Source: CAZFQD01 sp964520885
GTDB taxonomy: Bacteria; Bacillota; Clostridia; Oscillospirales; SIG519
DNA length: 33,031 nucleotides
Reading direction: 5' to 3'
Assembly (NCBI GenBank): GCA_964520885.1
Contig: CAZFQD010000008.1
Coordinates: forward strand, 1-33,031
Shown here: positions 7,836 through 15,152 of the stretch, in pieces
How positions within the stretch are numbered: position 1 is the stretch's first letter
How the letters are laid out: each line of letters starts with the position of its first letter
Program-made: the position numbers and the translations under genes
The notes under the pieces: generated by a model
What the model was told of the DNA's origin: nothing
The model's input: only the letters and a program-made list of their open reading frames with translations
Database searches by the model: none

Positions 7836-9167
7836 ATGAAGATTAAATTTTTATTACTTATTTTAATATTAGTTGTAGTCCTTTCAAGTTGTTCTCCAAG
7901 TGGAACTGACTTGACAGGTTTCTTAAAGCCCCCTCAAACCTCAAAGGAAATGCAGGTTTTACAAGAAGCTATAAAAAGAATTTTAAAAGATAATACTTCT
8001 ATGCTATTTCCTCTCTCCGGCAATTATAGAAATACTTTAATTATAAAAGATATAGATAATGATGAATTAGATGAGGCATTAGTTTTTTATTCTTCAAATG
8101 ACGATAAAAAATTAGCTCATATATTAATATTAAAAATGGTTAGAGATAAATGGGTAATATTTACCGACATAGAAGGTGAAGGTAGTAATATTGATATTAT
8201 TGATTTTATTGATTACAATTTGGATGGTAGGCAAGAACTATTATGTGGATGGGGTTCTTTAAGTAGTGAAAACAAGGGACTTTCTATTTATTCGCTATTT
8301 GAAAGTAGTCCTAAGGAACTATTAATCTTGCCTTACTCTTCAATTTTTATTACTGAAATTACAAAAGACCAACCTCTTGGAATACTCGCATTAATTAATT
8401 CAACTAATAATATTACCCCATTTACAGCAAAACTTATTTTAACTAAAGATAATATACCCCAAGTAGTTTCAGAATGTTCTTTAAATTATATGCCTAAATC
8501 ATTTTTGTCATTAGCTTATGGTAGTTTAAATAAGGCAAATGCTTTTTACATTGATGAAAAGTTAGATGAAACTTATATTCAAACTGAAATTTTACAGTGG
8601 GATGGAAAACAATTATTAAACTTATCTGCAAATATTGATATAAGTAGTTTTGATGAAAATCTTAAACGTGCAAGCAACATTTTATGTCAAGATATTGATA
8701 ATAATGGCTCAATAGAAATACCAAAATCTGCTGTTTTTGTTGAAAAACAAGCTATTATTAGTGTTGAAAACATTAAAGCAATTGAATGGGTAAACTTTAA
8801 TGGTTCATCTTTTAAACACAATTCTTATTGTATAAGCAATTTAAATGAAAGATATTATATTACTGTTCCACCAAATTGGTTGGGTAGTGTTTATGCAAAA
8901 AAAGATTCGTTATCAAATAGAATAAATTTTTATTTTAAAAAGGATACAGTTGAAAACAATGAGCTATTATTTTCAGTTTTTGCTTATAATAAAATTGAAT
9001 GGGATGAAAAAAAGAATATTAACGGATTTTCACTAATTAAGCAACAAAGTGATAGAATTTTTGCTGTAAAATATGAAAACACCAATAGCAATAAAGCAAA
9101 AGAATTTATTCCTTCTATTGATGAATTAAAGAAAATATTTGTTCAAACTACAATTAAACATACCTAA
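7836..9167 (+). CDS. Lipoprotein of unknown function
   Basis: The 443-residue protein begins with a short charged segment, a hydrophobic stretch and the lipobox LSSC, so it is probably exported and lipid-anchored at Cys19 on the outer face of the membrane. The mature part contains several Asp-rich pieces such as DIDNDELDEA, DYNLDGRQE and DIDNNGSIEI. These resemble the calcium-binding loops of FG-GAP/VCBS or dockerin-like repeats and may form a beta-propeller. I do not recognise a named family. It lies 26 bases ahead of a response regulator and histidine kinase with no terminator between. It could be an accessory sensor for them or just a first operon gene. Export is well supported; the role is not. 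Confidence 0.75.
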   Translation: MKIKFLLLILILVVVLSSCSPSGTDLTGFLKPPQTSKEMQVLQEAIKRILKDNTSMLFPLSGNYRNTLIIKDIDNDELDEALVFYSSNDDKKLAHILILKMVRDKWVIFTDIEGEGSNIDIIDFIDYNLDGRQELLCGWGSLSSENKGLSIYSLFESSPKELLILPYSSIFITEITKDQPLGILALINSTNNITPFTAKLILTKDNIPQVVSECSLNYMPKSFLSLAYGSLNKANAFYIDEKLDETYIQTEILQWDGKQLLNLSANIDISSFDENLKRASNILCQDIDNNGSIEIPKSAVFVEKQAIISVENIKAIEWVNFNGSSFKHNSYCISNLNERYYITVPPNWLGSVYAKKDSLSNRINFYFKKDTVENNELLFSVFAYNKIEWDEKKNINGFSLIKQQSDRIFAVKYENTNSNKAKEFIPSIDELKKIFVQTTIKHT

Positions 9168-9193
9168 AATAATACTTTTTTGGAGGGATATAT

Positions 9194-9889
9194 ATTAATA
9201 AGATACTTGTTGTTGAAGATGAAATTGCAATTCGAGAACTTATTGTTTTTAATTTAAAAAGGTCGGGTTATACTGTTTTAGAAGCCGAAAGCGGAGAGCA
9301 AGCTTTAAAAATCTACGAATATAATGGTGATATTGATGTAGCTTTGCTTGATGTAATGCTCCCCGGAATTGATGGTTTTGAGGTGTGCAAGGTAATAAGA
9401 GAAACTGATAGTAGTATTGGAATTATTATGCTTACTGCAAAATCTCAAGAATCAGATAAAGTAGCAGGTTTATTGAAGGGGGCTGACGATTATATATCTA
9501 AGCCTTTTTCCCCAACGGAATTAATTGCAAGAGTTGATGCACTAATTAGGAGAGTAAATGCAACTCGTCAAAATATTGAAGAAAAATATCTAAGGTCAGG
9601 TCCATTTTCCTTAAATTTAAAACGAAGAACTTTAACAAAAGAAGGAAATATCATTGAAATTACTCAAATAGAATTTCTTTTACTTAAAACCTTAATGGAA
9701 AATAAAGATGTTGCTTTAAGCAGAGAAGGAATTTTGTCTATAGTTTGGGGAGATCAATATTATGGAGAACTTAAAATTGTTGATGTAAATGTTAGAAGAC
9801 TTAGAATAAAATTAGAGGACAAATCATCCGAGCCACAATATATTACAACAATATGGGGCTACGGATATAAATGGGGAATTACGGAATGA
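9194..9889 (+). CDS. OmpR/PhoB-family response regulator with apparent ATT start
   Basis: The protein of about 231 residues has a receiver domain with the acidic pair Glu8-Asp9 and the phosphoacceptor Asp53 in DVMLPG. The switch Thr is in MLTAKS and the conserved Lys is in SKPFSP. A winged-helix DNA-binding domain ends in TTIWGYGYKW. The first ATG, GTG or TTG in frame is the TTG at 9344, which would delete residues 1-50 including the acidic pocket, so it cannot be the start of a working receiver. GGAGGG at 9182-9187 lies six bases ahead of an in-frame ATT at 9194, giving the expected N-terminus NKILVVEDE. The gene overlaps the kinase by four bases (ATGA). It is a transcription factor phosphorylated by that kinase; its target genes are unknown. 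Confidence 0.88.
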   Translation: MNKILVVEDEIAIRELIVFNLKRSGYTVLEAESGEQALKIYEYNGDIDVALLDVMLPGIDGFEVCKVIRETDSSIGIIMLTAKSQESDKVAGLLKGADDYISKPFSPTELIARVDALIRRVNATRQNIEEKYLRSGPFSLNLKRRTLTKEGNIIEITQIEFLLLKTLMENKDVALSREGILSIVWGDQYYGELKIVDVNVRRLRIKLEDKSSEPQYITTIWGYGYKWGITE

Positions 9890-11322
9890 ATTTTAAAGGC
9901 ATAACAAGACGGTGGTATATTAATGTCTTAGCAGTTGTTTTTTTAGTTTTGGTTGGTTTTGAAATAATATTTTCTGTCATAGTTTATAATTATTACTATG
10001 ACAGTGTTGGTCAGCACCTAAAAGCAAGAGCTGAAATAACCTCAAGATTTTTCAATAAATATTCAAAAACTCAATATTCAGAATTTTATACTGGAGCAAG
10101 ACAATTGGTTGACGATTTTACTGAAAAAGACAAAATTGAACTGCAAATTATTGACCTTGATGGAAAGGTTTTATTTTCATCAAATGGTTTCGTTCCATCC
10201 GTTTTGGTTATGACTAACGATGTTAAAAATGCTATTTGGGGTAATACCGAAAACTTTATTGGCAAAAATTCTTTTTCTAATGAAAATATTATGTCAGTTT
10301 CTTCACCTTTAAAAGATGCATCTGGAAATATCAGAGGAGTTGCACGATTTGTTGTTTCTCTTACTGAATTAGATAAATATATTTTGCTTTTTATTTCAGT
10401 TTCCATAGTGATTTCCATAATAATTATACTTTTGGTTTTCTTTTCTGGAAGATATTTTATTAGCTCAATTGTTAAACCCGTTAGTGATATTACTAAAACA
10501 GCTAAAGAAATAGCCAAAGGAGAACTTAACATTCGAATTGACAAAAAATATGACGACGAAATAGGTGAATTAGTTGATTCAATTAATAATATGGCTAATG
10601 AAATATCAAAAACCGATCATTTGAAAAATGATTTCATTTCGTCAATTTCTCACGAATTACGAACTCCACTCACTGCAATTAAGGGTTGGAGTGAAACAAT
10701 GCTTTCTTGTGATTCAAAAAATGATACTGAAACAATTAATAAAGGCTTGAATATTATTAGCGAGGAAAGTCAGCGGTTAACAATTATGGTTGAAGAGTTG
10801 CTTGACTTTTCAAGAATGCAAAACCATGGCATTCAAATTGATTTGCAACCTATTGATGTTGGCAGTATTTTAATTGAAACCATTTATATTATGAAAGAAA
10901 GAGCCAGACGAGAAGGTATAATTATTGAGTTTTCTATTAAGGATGAACTGCCTGTTACTATTGGAGATAGTAATCGTTTAAAGCAGGTATTTATCAATGT
11001 TATTGACAATGCTGTTAAACATAGTGAAAAAGAAGGCAAAATTGATGTTACTGCTGAAAATGATGGCGAATATATTATTATAATAATTAATGATTATGGA
11101 TGTGGAATTCCATTAGAGTTTTTGCCTAATGTAAAACAAAAATTCATTAAAGGTCCTTCTTCTAAGAGTGGAAGCGGGTTAGGACTTGCATTGGCTGATG
11201 AAATAGTTAAGTTACACAATGGACAAATTAATATTGAAAGTGTAGAAGATAAGGGAACTACCGTAAAAATTGTATTACCAATAATTGAAAAGGAAAGTTC
11301 AGATGATCAAAATAAAGTATAG
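9886..11322 (+). CDS. Membrane sensor histidine kinase
   Basis: The start at 9886 overlaps the regulator stop as ATGA and has GGGGA eight bases upstream. An earlier in-frame ATG at 9871 lacks such a site. The 478-residue protein has a transmembrane helix near residues 8-32, an extracytoplasmic sensor region to about 155, and a second helix near 160-185. A HAMP linker, a HisKA domain with phospho-accepting His256 in ISHELRTP, and an ATPase domain follow. The ATPase domain has an N box NVIDNAVKHS, a G1 box DYGCGIP and a G2 box GSGLGLALA. This is the PhoR/WalK-like layout without a clear PAS domain. It should phosphorylate the adjacent regulator. The signal is unknown; the upstream lipoprotein is a possible partner. 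Confidence 0.92.
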   Translation: MNFKGITRRWYINVLAVVFLVLVGFEIIFSVIVYNYYYDSVGQHLKARAEITSRFFNKYSKTQYSEFYTGARQLVDDFTEKDKIELQIIDLDGKVLFSSNGFVPSVLVMTNDVKNAIWGNTENFIGKNSFSNENIMSVSSPLKDASGNIRGVARFVVSLTELDKYILLFISVSIVISIIIILLVFFSGRYFISSIVKPVSDITKTAKEIAKGELNIRIDKKYDDEIGELVDSINNMANEISKTDHLKNDFISSISHELRTPLTAIKGWSETMLSCDSKNDTETINKGLNIISEESQRLTIMVEELLDFSRMQNHGIQIDLQPIDVGSILIETIYIMKERARREGIIIEFSIKDELPVTIGDSNRLKQVFINVIDNAVKHSEKEGKIDVTAENDGEYIIIIINDYGCGIPLEFLPNVKQKFIKGPSSKSGSGLGLALADEIVKLHNGQINIESVEDKGTTVKIVLPIIEKESSDDQNKV

Positions 11323-11360
11323 TCAAATATACACTATAAAAGAAGGGGCTTTGTAAAACT

Positions 11361-12341
11361 ATGAAAATAATCGTTGATGCTTTTGGAGGAGATAATGCTC
11401 CTTTAGAGATTATAAAAGGCTGTGGATTGGCAGTATCTGAATATGGAGTGGATATTGTTTTAGTAGGAAAAGGCGAAACAATAAATAAAATTATTTCTGA
11501 AAATAATATTTCCTCAAAAGGTATTATCATTGTAAATGCGAAAAGTGTAATTACAATGAAAGATAATCCTTTGTTAGTCATTAAGGGTAAAAAAGATAGT
11601 TCAATGTCTGTTGGTCTTTCACTTTTGGCAAATGGAGATGGAGATGCTTTTGTTAGTGCCGGAAACACAGGTGCATTGCTTTCAGGAGCAACCCTTATAG
11701 TTAAACGAATAAAAGGAATAAAAAGAGCCGCAATAGGTATTTTGATGCCTACAAATGAAGGTCCTGCTATGTTAATTGACGGTGGAGCAAATGTCGATGA
11801 TAAGCCCGAGTATTTAGTTCAATATGGAGTAATGGGTTCAATATATATGAACAAAGTTCTTTGCATAAAAAATCCTAAAGTTGGACTTATAAATAATGGT
11901 TCAGAGGAAACAAAGGGAAACGAACTTTATCTTGAAACACATAGTTTGCTTAAAAATTCCCCTGTAAATTTTATAGGTAATATTGAAGGAAGAGATATTC
12001 CTTTGGGAAAAGCAGATGTTATTGTAGCAGATGGATTTACAGGAAATATTATATTAAAGACTGTTGAGGGAATGGGACTTGCCTTTATTTCTAATCTTAA
12101 AGATGTGTTTTATAAAAATGCTATTACTAAATTTGCCGCTTTGATACTAAAAAAAGAATTAAAAGCCTTTAAGAAAAAACTTGACTATACTGAATATGGT
12201 GGTGCCCCTTTAATGGGAATTTCAAAGCCTGTAATAAAAGCACACGGAAGTTCAAATGCAAAATCCTTTAAAAATGCTATAAGACAAGCAAAGCAGTTTT
12301 GCGAGGCAAATGTTATTAGCGAAATAAAAAAAAGTTTATAA
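11361..12341 (+). CDS. plsX: Phosphate acyltransferase PlsX
   Basis: The 326-residue protein opens with the PlsX signature IVDAFGGDNAP and contains SAGNTGALLSGA and DGFTGNIILK, all typical of the family, at normal length. PlsX makes acyl-phosphate from acyl-ACP and phosphate for glycerol-phosphate acylation by PlsY, the first step of phospholipid synthesis in most Firmicutes. A ribosome site GAAGGGG lies upstream. It follows the histidine kinase after 38 bases without a terminator, so some transcription may read through. It is followed by acpP, the gene for its substrate carrier, which has its own promoter. Confidence 0.96.
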   Translation: MKIIVDAFGGDNAPLEIIKGCGLAVSEYGVDIVLVGKGETINKIISENNISSKGIIIVNAKSVITMKDNPLLVIKGKKDSSMSVGLSLLANGDGDAFVSAGNTGALLSGATLIVKRIKGIKRAAIGILMPTNEGPAMLIDGGANVDDKPEYLVQYGVMGSIYMNKVLCIKNPKVGLINNGSEETKGNELYLETHSLLKNSPVNFIGNIEGRDIPLGKADVIVADGFTGNIILKTVEGMGLAFISNLKDVFYKNAITKFAALILKKELKAFKKKLDYTEYGGAPLMGISKPVIKAHGSSNAKSFKNAIRQAKQFCEANVISEIKKSL

Positions 12342-12360
12342 TAATTTTTTTATTTTAGTA

Positions 12361-12389
12361 TTGACAATATTGAGCATAATGAATATTAT
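12361..12389 (+). promoter_or_regulatory. Strong sigma-A promoter for acpP
   Basis: A perfect TTGACA (12361-12366) and TATTAT (12384-12389) are separated by 17 bases, between plsX and acpP. This fits the high expression needed for acyl carrier protein. Confidence 0.75.
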
Positions 12390-12431
12390 CTTATTAGATG
12401 TCTTTATTAATAATAAAAGGAGGTGCTTTTT

Positions 12432-12659
12432 ATGGTATTTGAAAAGGTTGCGGAATTAATCTCTGACCAGTTTGGAACTGATGTTGATAGTATTACTGTT
12501 GATTCTGCATTTGTTGAGGATTTAAACGCAGATTCTCTTGATGTAGTTGAATTAATTATGGCGATTGAAGAAGAATTTGATATGGAAATAGAAGATAGTG
12601 AAGTTGAAAACATAAAAACAGTTGGTGATTTAGTAAACTTTGTTAATGATAGAGTTTAG
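12432..12659 (+). CDS. acpP: Acyl carrier protein
   Basis: This 75-residue acidic protein carries the phosphopantetheine attachment site DSLD with Ser35, followed by the helix VVELIMAIEEEF. It carries growing acyl chains on the cofactor arm in type II fatty-acid synthesis and donates them to PlsX, encoded just upstream. The ATG at 12432 is preferred over the in-frame GTG at 12423 because AGGAGGTG (12418-12425) sits six bases ahead of it and overlaps the GTG. The stop codon forms the first base of a palindrome cluster. Confidence 0.95.
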   Translation: MVFEKVAELISDQFGTDVDSITVDSAFVEDLNADSLDVVELIMAIEEEFDMEIEDSEVENIKTVGDLVNFVNDRV

Positions 12660-12848
12660 TGGCTTTTTGCCACAAAAATAGTGGCTAAAAGCCACAATGA
12701 TATAAAGCAAGCTTTATGAAATACACTGCGGTGTATAAAATAATATTAAAAATCCCAAAAAGAGATTTTAATATATCATCCAGCACTTACTTTTTGTGCT
12801 GGATATCATTTTTTTTAACAAAAAATATATCATACTGCTTGGCAGTAT
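12659..12848. repeat. Cluster of short palindromes separated by ATATCAT-like links
   Basis: Seven small inverted repeats follow one another: GTGGCTTTTTGCCAC (12659-12673), GTGGCTAAAAGCCAC (12681-12695), ATAAAGCAAGCTTTAT (12702-12717), ATACACTGCGGTGTAT (12721-12736), an AAAATC/GATTTT pair (near 12750-12769), ATCCAGCAC/GTGCTGGAT (12778-12804) and ATACTGC/GCAGTAT (12832-12848). TGATAT or ATATCAT recurs between several of them. The arms differ in sequence but share hairpin form and linkers, as in the palindromic intergenic repeats of Clostridia. No coding frame is present in this gap. Confidence 0.7.
12778..12812 (+). terminator. Possible intrinsic terminator inside the palindrome cluster
   Basis: A nine-base-pair stem (ATCCAGCAC with GTGCTGGAT, nine-base loop) is followed after ATCA by a run of eight T. 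It could end acpP transcription. It is one unit of the palindrome cluster, so termination may be incidental. Confidence 0.5.
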
Positions 12849-12857
12849 ATCATTAAA

Positions 12858-12887
12858 TTTGCATTGTTTATTGCTTTGTGCTAAAAT
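12858..12887 (+). promoter_or_regulatory. Probable promoter for the nucleotidyltransferase gene
   Basis: TTTGCA (12858-12863) lies 18 bases ahead of an extended -10, TGCTAAAAT (12879-12887). It starts just after the palindrome cluster and lies about 70 bases before the GTG at 12959. Confidence 0.4.
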
Positions 12888-12958
12888 ATTAGCAATTGGT
12901 ATAAAGTAATAATGAAAAACGAACTTAAAAACATTTTAAAAACATAGGAGATTACATT

Positions 12959-13678
12959 GTGAAAAATAATATACCTATTAATAAAGTGTCAAGTGATTAT
13001 GCAAAATTATTAAATGCTTTTATAAACAGTGCAGTTACAATTGAAAATGATAATATTATAAGTATATTTTTAACAGGTAGCTTTGCCAGAGGAGAAGCCA
13101 CTGAAAATTCCGACTTGGATATTTGGTGTGTTTTTAAAACATTGGACTCATCAACATTATTTAAAATAGGTGAGATAGTTAGAAATTTACCGATTTCTTA
13201 TAATAATCTTGAAATTAATGCTCAATGCTTGACACTTGATGAACTTAAAAGCAAGAATTTTTCAAAATTTCTTGCTTATCCTATTGTAAACCTTGAAGGC
13301 ATTTTACTTTTTGGTATTGATTTAGCAATAGAAAAAGCAAAAACTTATGATGTTGAAAAAATATATAAAGAAATGATTGCAGAAATTTTATTAAGTGTTA
13401 GACATTATATCGCAGTTAAAGAACCTGTTGAAAAGTTAACACATCAAAAAATTAAAACATGGGTATTAAAGCCGTTAATGTTTGCACTTCGCCTTGAAAG
13501 ATATTTACACACAAAACAGTACCCTCTTACAATTAGTGATTTATCTAATGCTTACAATCCTACACTAATTTCAATAAAGTATTATATTGATAAGAACAAA
13601 TGGGATTTTGATTTAATAAATAACTACTATTCTACTCTAAATGCTTTACATAATGAAATAGAAAAATTATTAAAATAA
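12959..13678 (+). CDS. Nucleotidyltransferase-fold protein
   Basis: The 239-residue protein has the polymerase-beta-like motif GSFARGEATENSDLD, with Gly40-Ser41 and metal-binding Asp52 and Asp54. Glu85 in EINAQ is a likely third acidic ligand. The second half is helical and may bind the substrate, as in aminoglycoside adenylyltransferases or similar NTases, but no resistance family is clear. It begins at GTG with AGGAG (12947-12951) upstream. It converges on a MntA-HepT toxin-antitoxin pair whose antitoxin shares the same NTase fold but is under half the length. It may be an unrelated NTase, or another member of a defence or addiction region. Transfer of a nucleotide to a small molecule or protein is the likely activity; the target is unknown. 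Confidence 0.75.
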   Translation: MKNNIPINKVSSDYAKLLNAFINSAVTIENDNIISIFLTGSFARGEATENSDLDIWCVFKTLDSSTLFKIGEIVRNLPISYNNLEINAQCLTLDELKSKNFSKFLAYPIVNLEGILLFGIDLAIEKAKTYDVEKIYKEMIAEILLSVRHYIAVKEPVEKLTHQKIKTWVLKPLMFALRLERYLHTKQYPLTISDLSNAYNPTLISIKYYIDKNKWDFDLINNYYSTLNALHNEIEKLLK

Positions 13679-13682
13679 AAAA

Positions 13683-13704
13683 GCGATGGAAAATTTTTCA
13701 CCGC
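13683..13704. terminator. Bidirectional terminator hairpin
   Basis: GCGATGGAAAA pairs with TTTTTCACCGC with one mismatch and one G-T pair, and A and T runs flank it on both sides. It lies between the convergent nucleotidyltransferase and hepT genes and could stop transcription from both. Confidence 0.55.
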
Positions 13705-13724
13705 CTTTAATTTCTTTAATTTTT

Positions 13725-14075
13725 TTAACTGTTACCAATTAATGATTTGCAATAATCTTTAAGTTTTGGAATGTCTTCGGTAATAGTTTCATAAGTAGCT
13801 AAAACACTCATATTGCCATAGTTATGTGCAAATATATTTCTCATACCTTTAATATTTTTCCAAGGAACCTGATTGTTTTTTGATTTAAATTCATCACTTA
13901 GTTGGCTTGATAACTCTCCAATTTGTAAGATACACATTGAACAAGCATTTTGATATACAAAATCATTTTCAAATATTTCAAAAGATTTCCCAAATCTATT
14001 TACAGTGTTTTCAATTTGTTCACAATAGTCAATAATTCTTTTTATTATTGTAATATCTTTATTTAGGTAATTCAT
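13725..14075 (-). CDS. hepT: HepT-like toxin (HEPN ribonuclease)
   Basis: This 116-residue helical protein has the HEPN active-site motif Rx4HxY as RNIFAHNY (Arg79, His84, Tyr86). Size and motif match HepT toxins, which act as RNases. In studied pairs the partner MntA silences HepT by transferring AMP to the motif tyrosine, which is present here. The start overlaps the mntA end by 17 bases, and a GGAGG site lies inside mntA, so the two are translationally coupled. Toxin activity is inferred from the family. The pair may serve in phage defence or element stability. Confidence 0.87.
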   Translation of the reverse strand: MNYLNKDITIIKRIIDYCEQIENTVNRFGKSFEIFENDFVYQNACSMCILQIGELSSQLSDEFKSKNNQVPWKNIKGMRNIFAHNYGNMSVLATYETITEDIPKLKDYCKSLIGNS

Positions 14076-14358
14076 ATATTAAAATTGCCTCCTTATCAAT
14101 ATTATCTTTAAAAACCTTATTATTTATATCGGTTGTAACAACATCAACTTTTGTCTTGAATGTTTCTTCAAGTTCACTTTTAAAACCTGAAAGTTCAAAT
14201 AAACCTCTTATTTTCCCTTTATCAACAAATAAATCTATATCACTATTTAAATTTTGCGTTCCATTAGCATAAGACCCAAAAAGCAAAACACGATTAACCC
14301 CATAACTTTTTGCAATTGAAGTTACTTTGTTTTTTATTTGGTCAAAAGAATAAATCAT
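14059..14358 (-). CDS. mntA: MntA-like antitoxin (minimal nucleotidyltransferase)
   Basis: The 99-residue protein has the minimal NTase motif GSx10DxD as GSYANGTQNLNSDID (Gly28-Ser29, Asp40, Asp42), with Asp72 in KVDVV as third ligand. In the known MntA-HepT system this enzyme adds AMP to the toxin's Rx4HxY tyrosine and so neutralises it. It is the upstream gene of the pair, and all catalytic residues are present, so the antitoxin looks functional. It is transcribed from a clear promoter at 14382-14409, divergently from rnc. Confidence 0.87.
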   Translation of the reverse strand: MIYSFDQIKNKVTSIAKSYGVNRVLLFGSYANGTQNLNSDIDLFVDKGKIRGLFELSGFKSELEETFKTKVDVVTTDINNKVFKDNIDKEAILIYELPK

Positions 14359-14381
14359 TTATTTATCACTCCCTTAATATT

Positions 14382-14409
14382 ATTATACCTTAAATGTAAA
14401 AAAAGTCAA
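14382..14409 (-). promoter_or_regulatory. Promoter of the mntA-hepT operon
   Basis: On the minus strand TTGACT (14409-14404) and TATAAT (14387-14382) are 16 bases apart, just upstream of mntA. A GGGAGTG ribosome site follows before the ATG at 14358. Confidence 0.65.
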
Positions 14410-14425
14410 TTAATTTGGAGGCTTT

Positions 14426-15103
14426 ATGAAAGAATTAGAAGAAAAAATAGGATATAAATTTAAGAATGAGAAGTTATTGCTTTTAGCTCTAACTCATTCT
14501 TCCTATGCAAATGAAATTAAGGATAAATCTTTAAGCAATGAAAGGCTTGAATTTTTAGGAGACAGTGTATTGGGAATAATTACAGGTGAATATTTGTTTA
14601 ATCAATACAAGCAGTTTCCTGAGGGCGAACTTACAAAAATGAGGGCGGCTTTAGTTTGCGAACAGTCTTTACTGCTTTATTCAAAAAAATTGGGAATTGC
14701 AGATTTTGTTAGGCTTGGCAAAGGCGAGGAACAAACAGGAGGAAGAGAAAGACCTGCTTTGTTAGCAGACGCATTTGAAGCACTTTTAGCCGCACTTTAT
14801 CTTGATGGCGAGTTGAAAGCTGTTAAGAAATTTTTTGAGCCATACTTAGAGGAATTTGCTCCGCTGGCTGTAAAGGGTATGACCTTTAAGGACTATAAAA
14901 CAATATTGCAAGAAGTTGTTCAAAAAAAGCCCGGCGAGTTAGTAGAATATGTCATTATAAGTGAGCAAGGGCCCGACCACAATAAGGTATTTGTTGCTCA
15001 GGTTCATTTGAATAACAAAATTTTAGGAACTGGCGAAGGGAAAAGCAAAAAAGATGCAGAACAAGAGGCGGCAAAAGTTGCATTAGAGCTTTTGGGGTTA
15101 TAA
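14426..15103 (+). CDS. rnc: Ribonuclease III
   Basis: The 225-residue protein has the RNase III signature ERLEFLGDSVLG with catalytic Glu42 and Asp46. Asp115 and Glu118 in LADAFEALLAALY complete the metal site, and a double-stranded-RNA-binding domain covers about 155-225, ending in KKDAEQEAAKVALELL. It cleaves double-stranded RNA and processes rRNA precursors as a dimer. A GGAGG site supports the ATG. In many Firmicutes rnc follows acpP and precedes smc. Here a toxin-antitoxin region lies between acpP and rnc, and murD follows instead of smc. Confidence 0.96.
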   Translation: MKELEEKIGYKFKNEKLLLLALTHSSYANEIKDKSLSNERLEFLGDSVLGIITGEYLFNQYKQFPEGELTKMRAALVCEQSLLLYSKKLGIADFVRLGKGEEQTGGRERPALLADAFEALLAALYLDGELKAVKKFFEPYLEEFAPLAVKGMTFKDYKTILQEVVQKKPGELVEYVIISEQGPDHNKVFVAQVHLNNKILGTGEGKSKKDAEQEAAKVALELLGL

Positions 15104-15152
15104 AAGAGAGATGGAAATGAGAAATTTAAACTTTTGAGAGGATGAATTTTTT

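Noticed and set aside
9344..9889. Truncated response regulator starting at TTG 9344
   Set aside because: Codons upstream in the same frame encode the missing receiver residues including the acidic pocket, preceded by a good ribosome site; the gene is whole.
12679..12736. tRNA or small RNA gene in the palindrome cluster
   Set aside because: The stems are independent short hairpins; no cloverleaf, T-arm consensus or CCA end is present.
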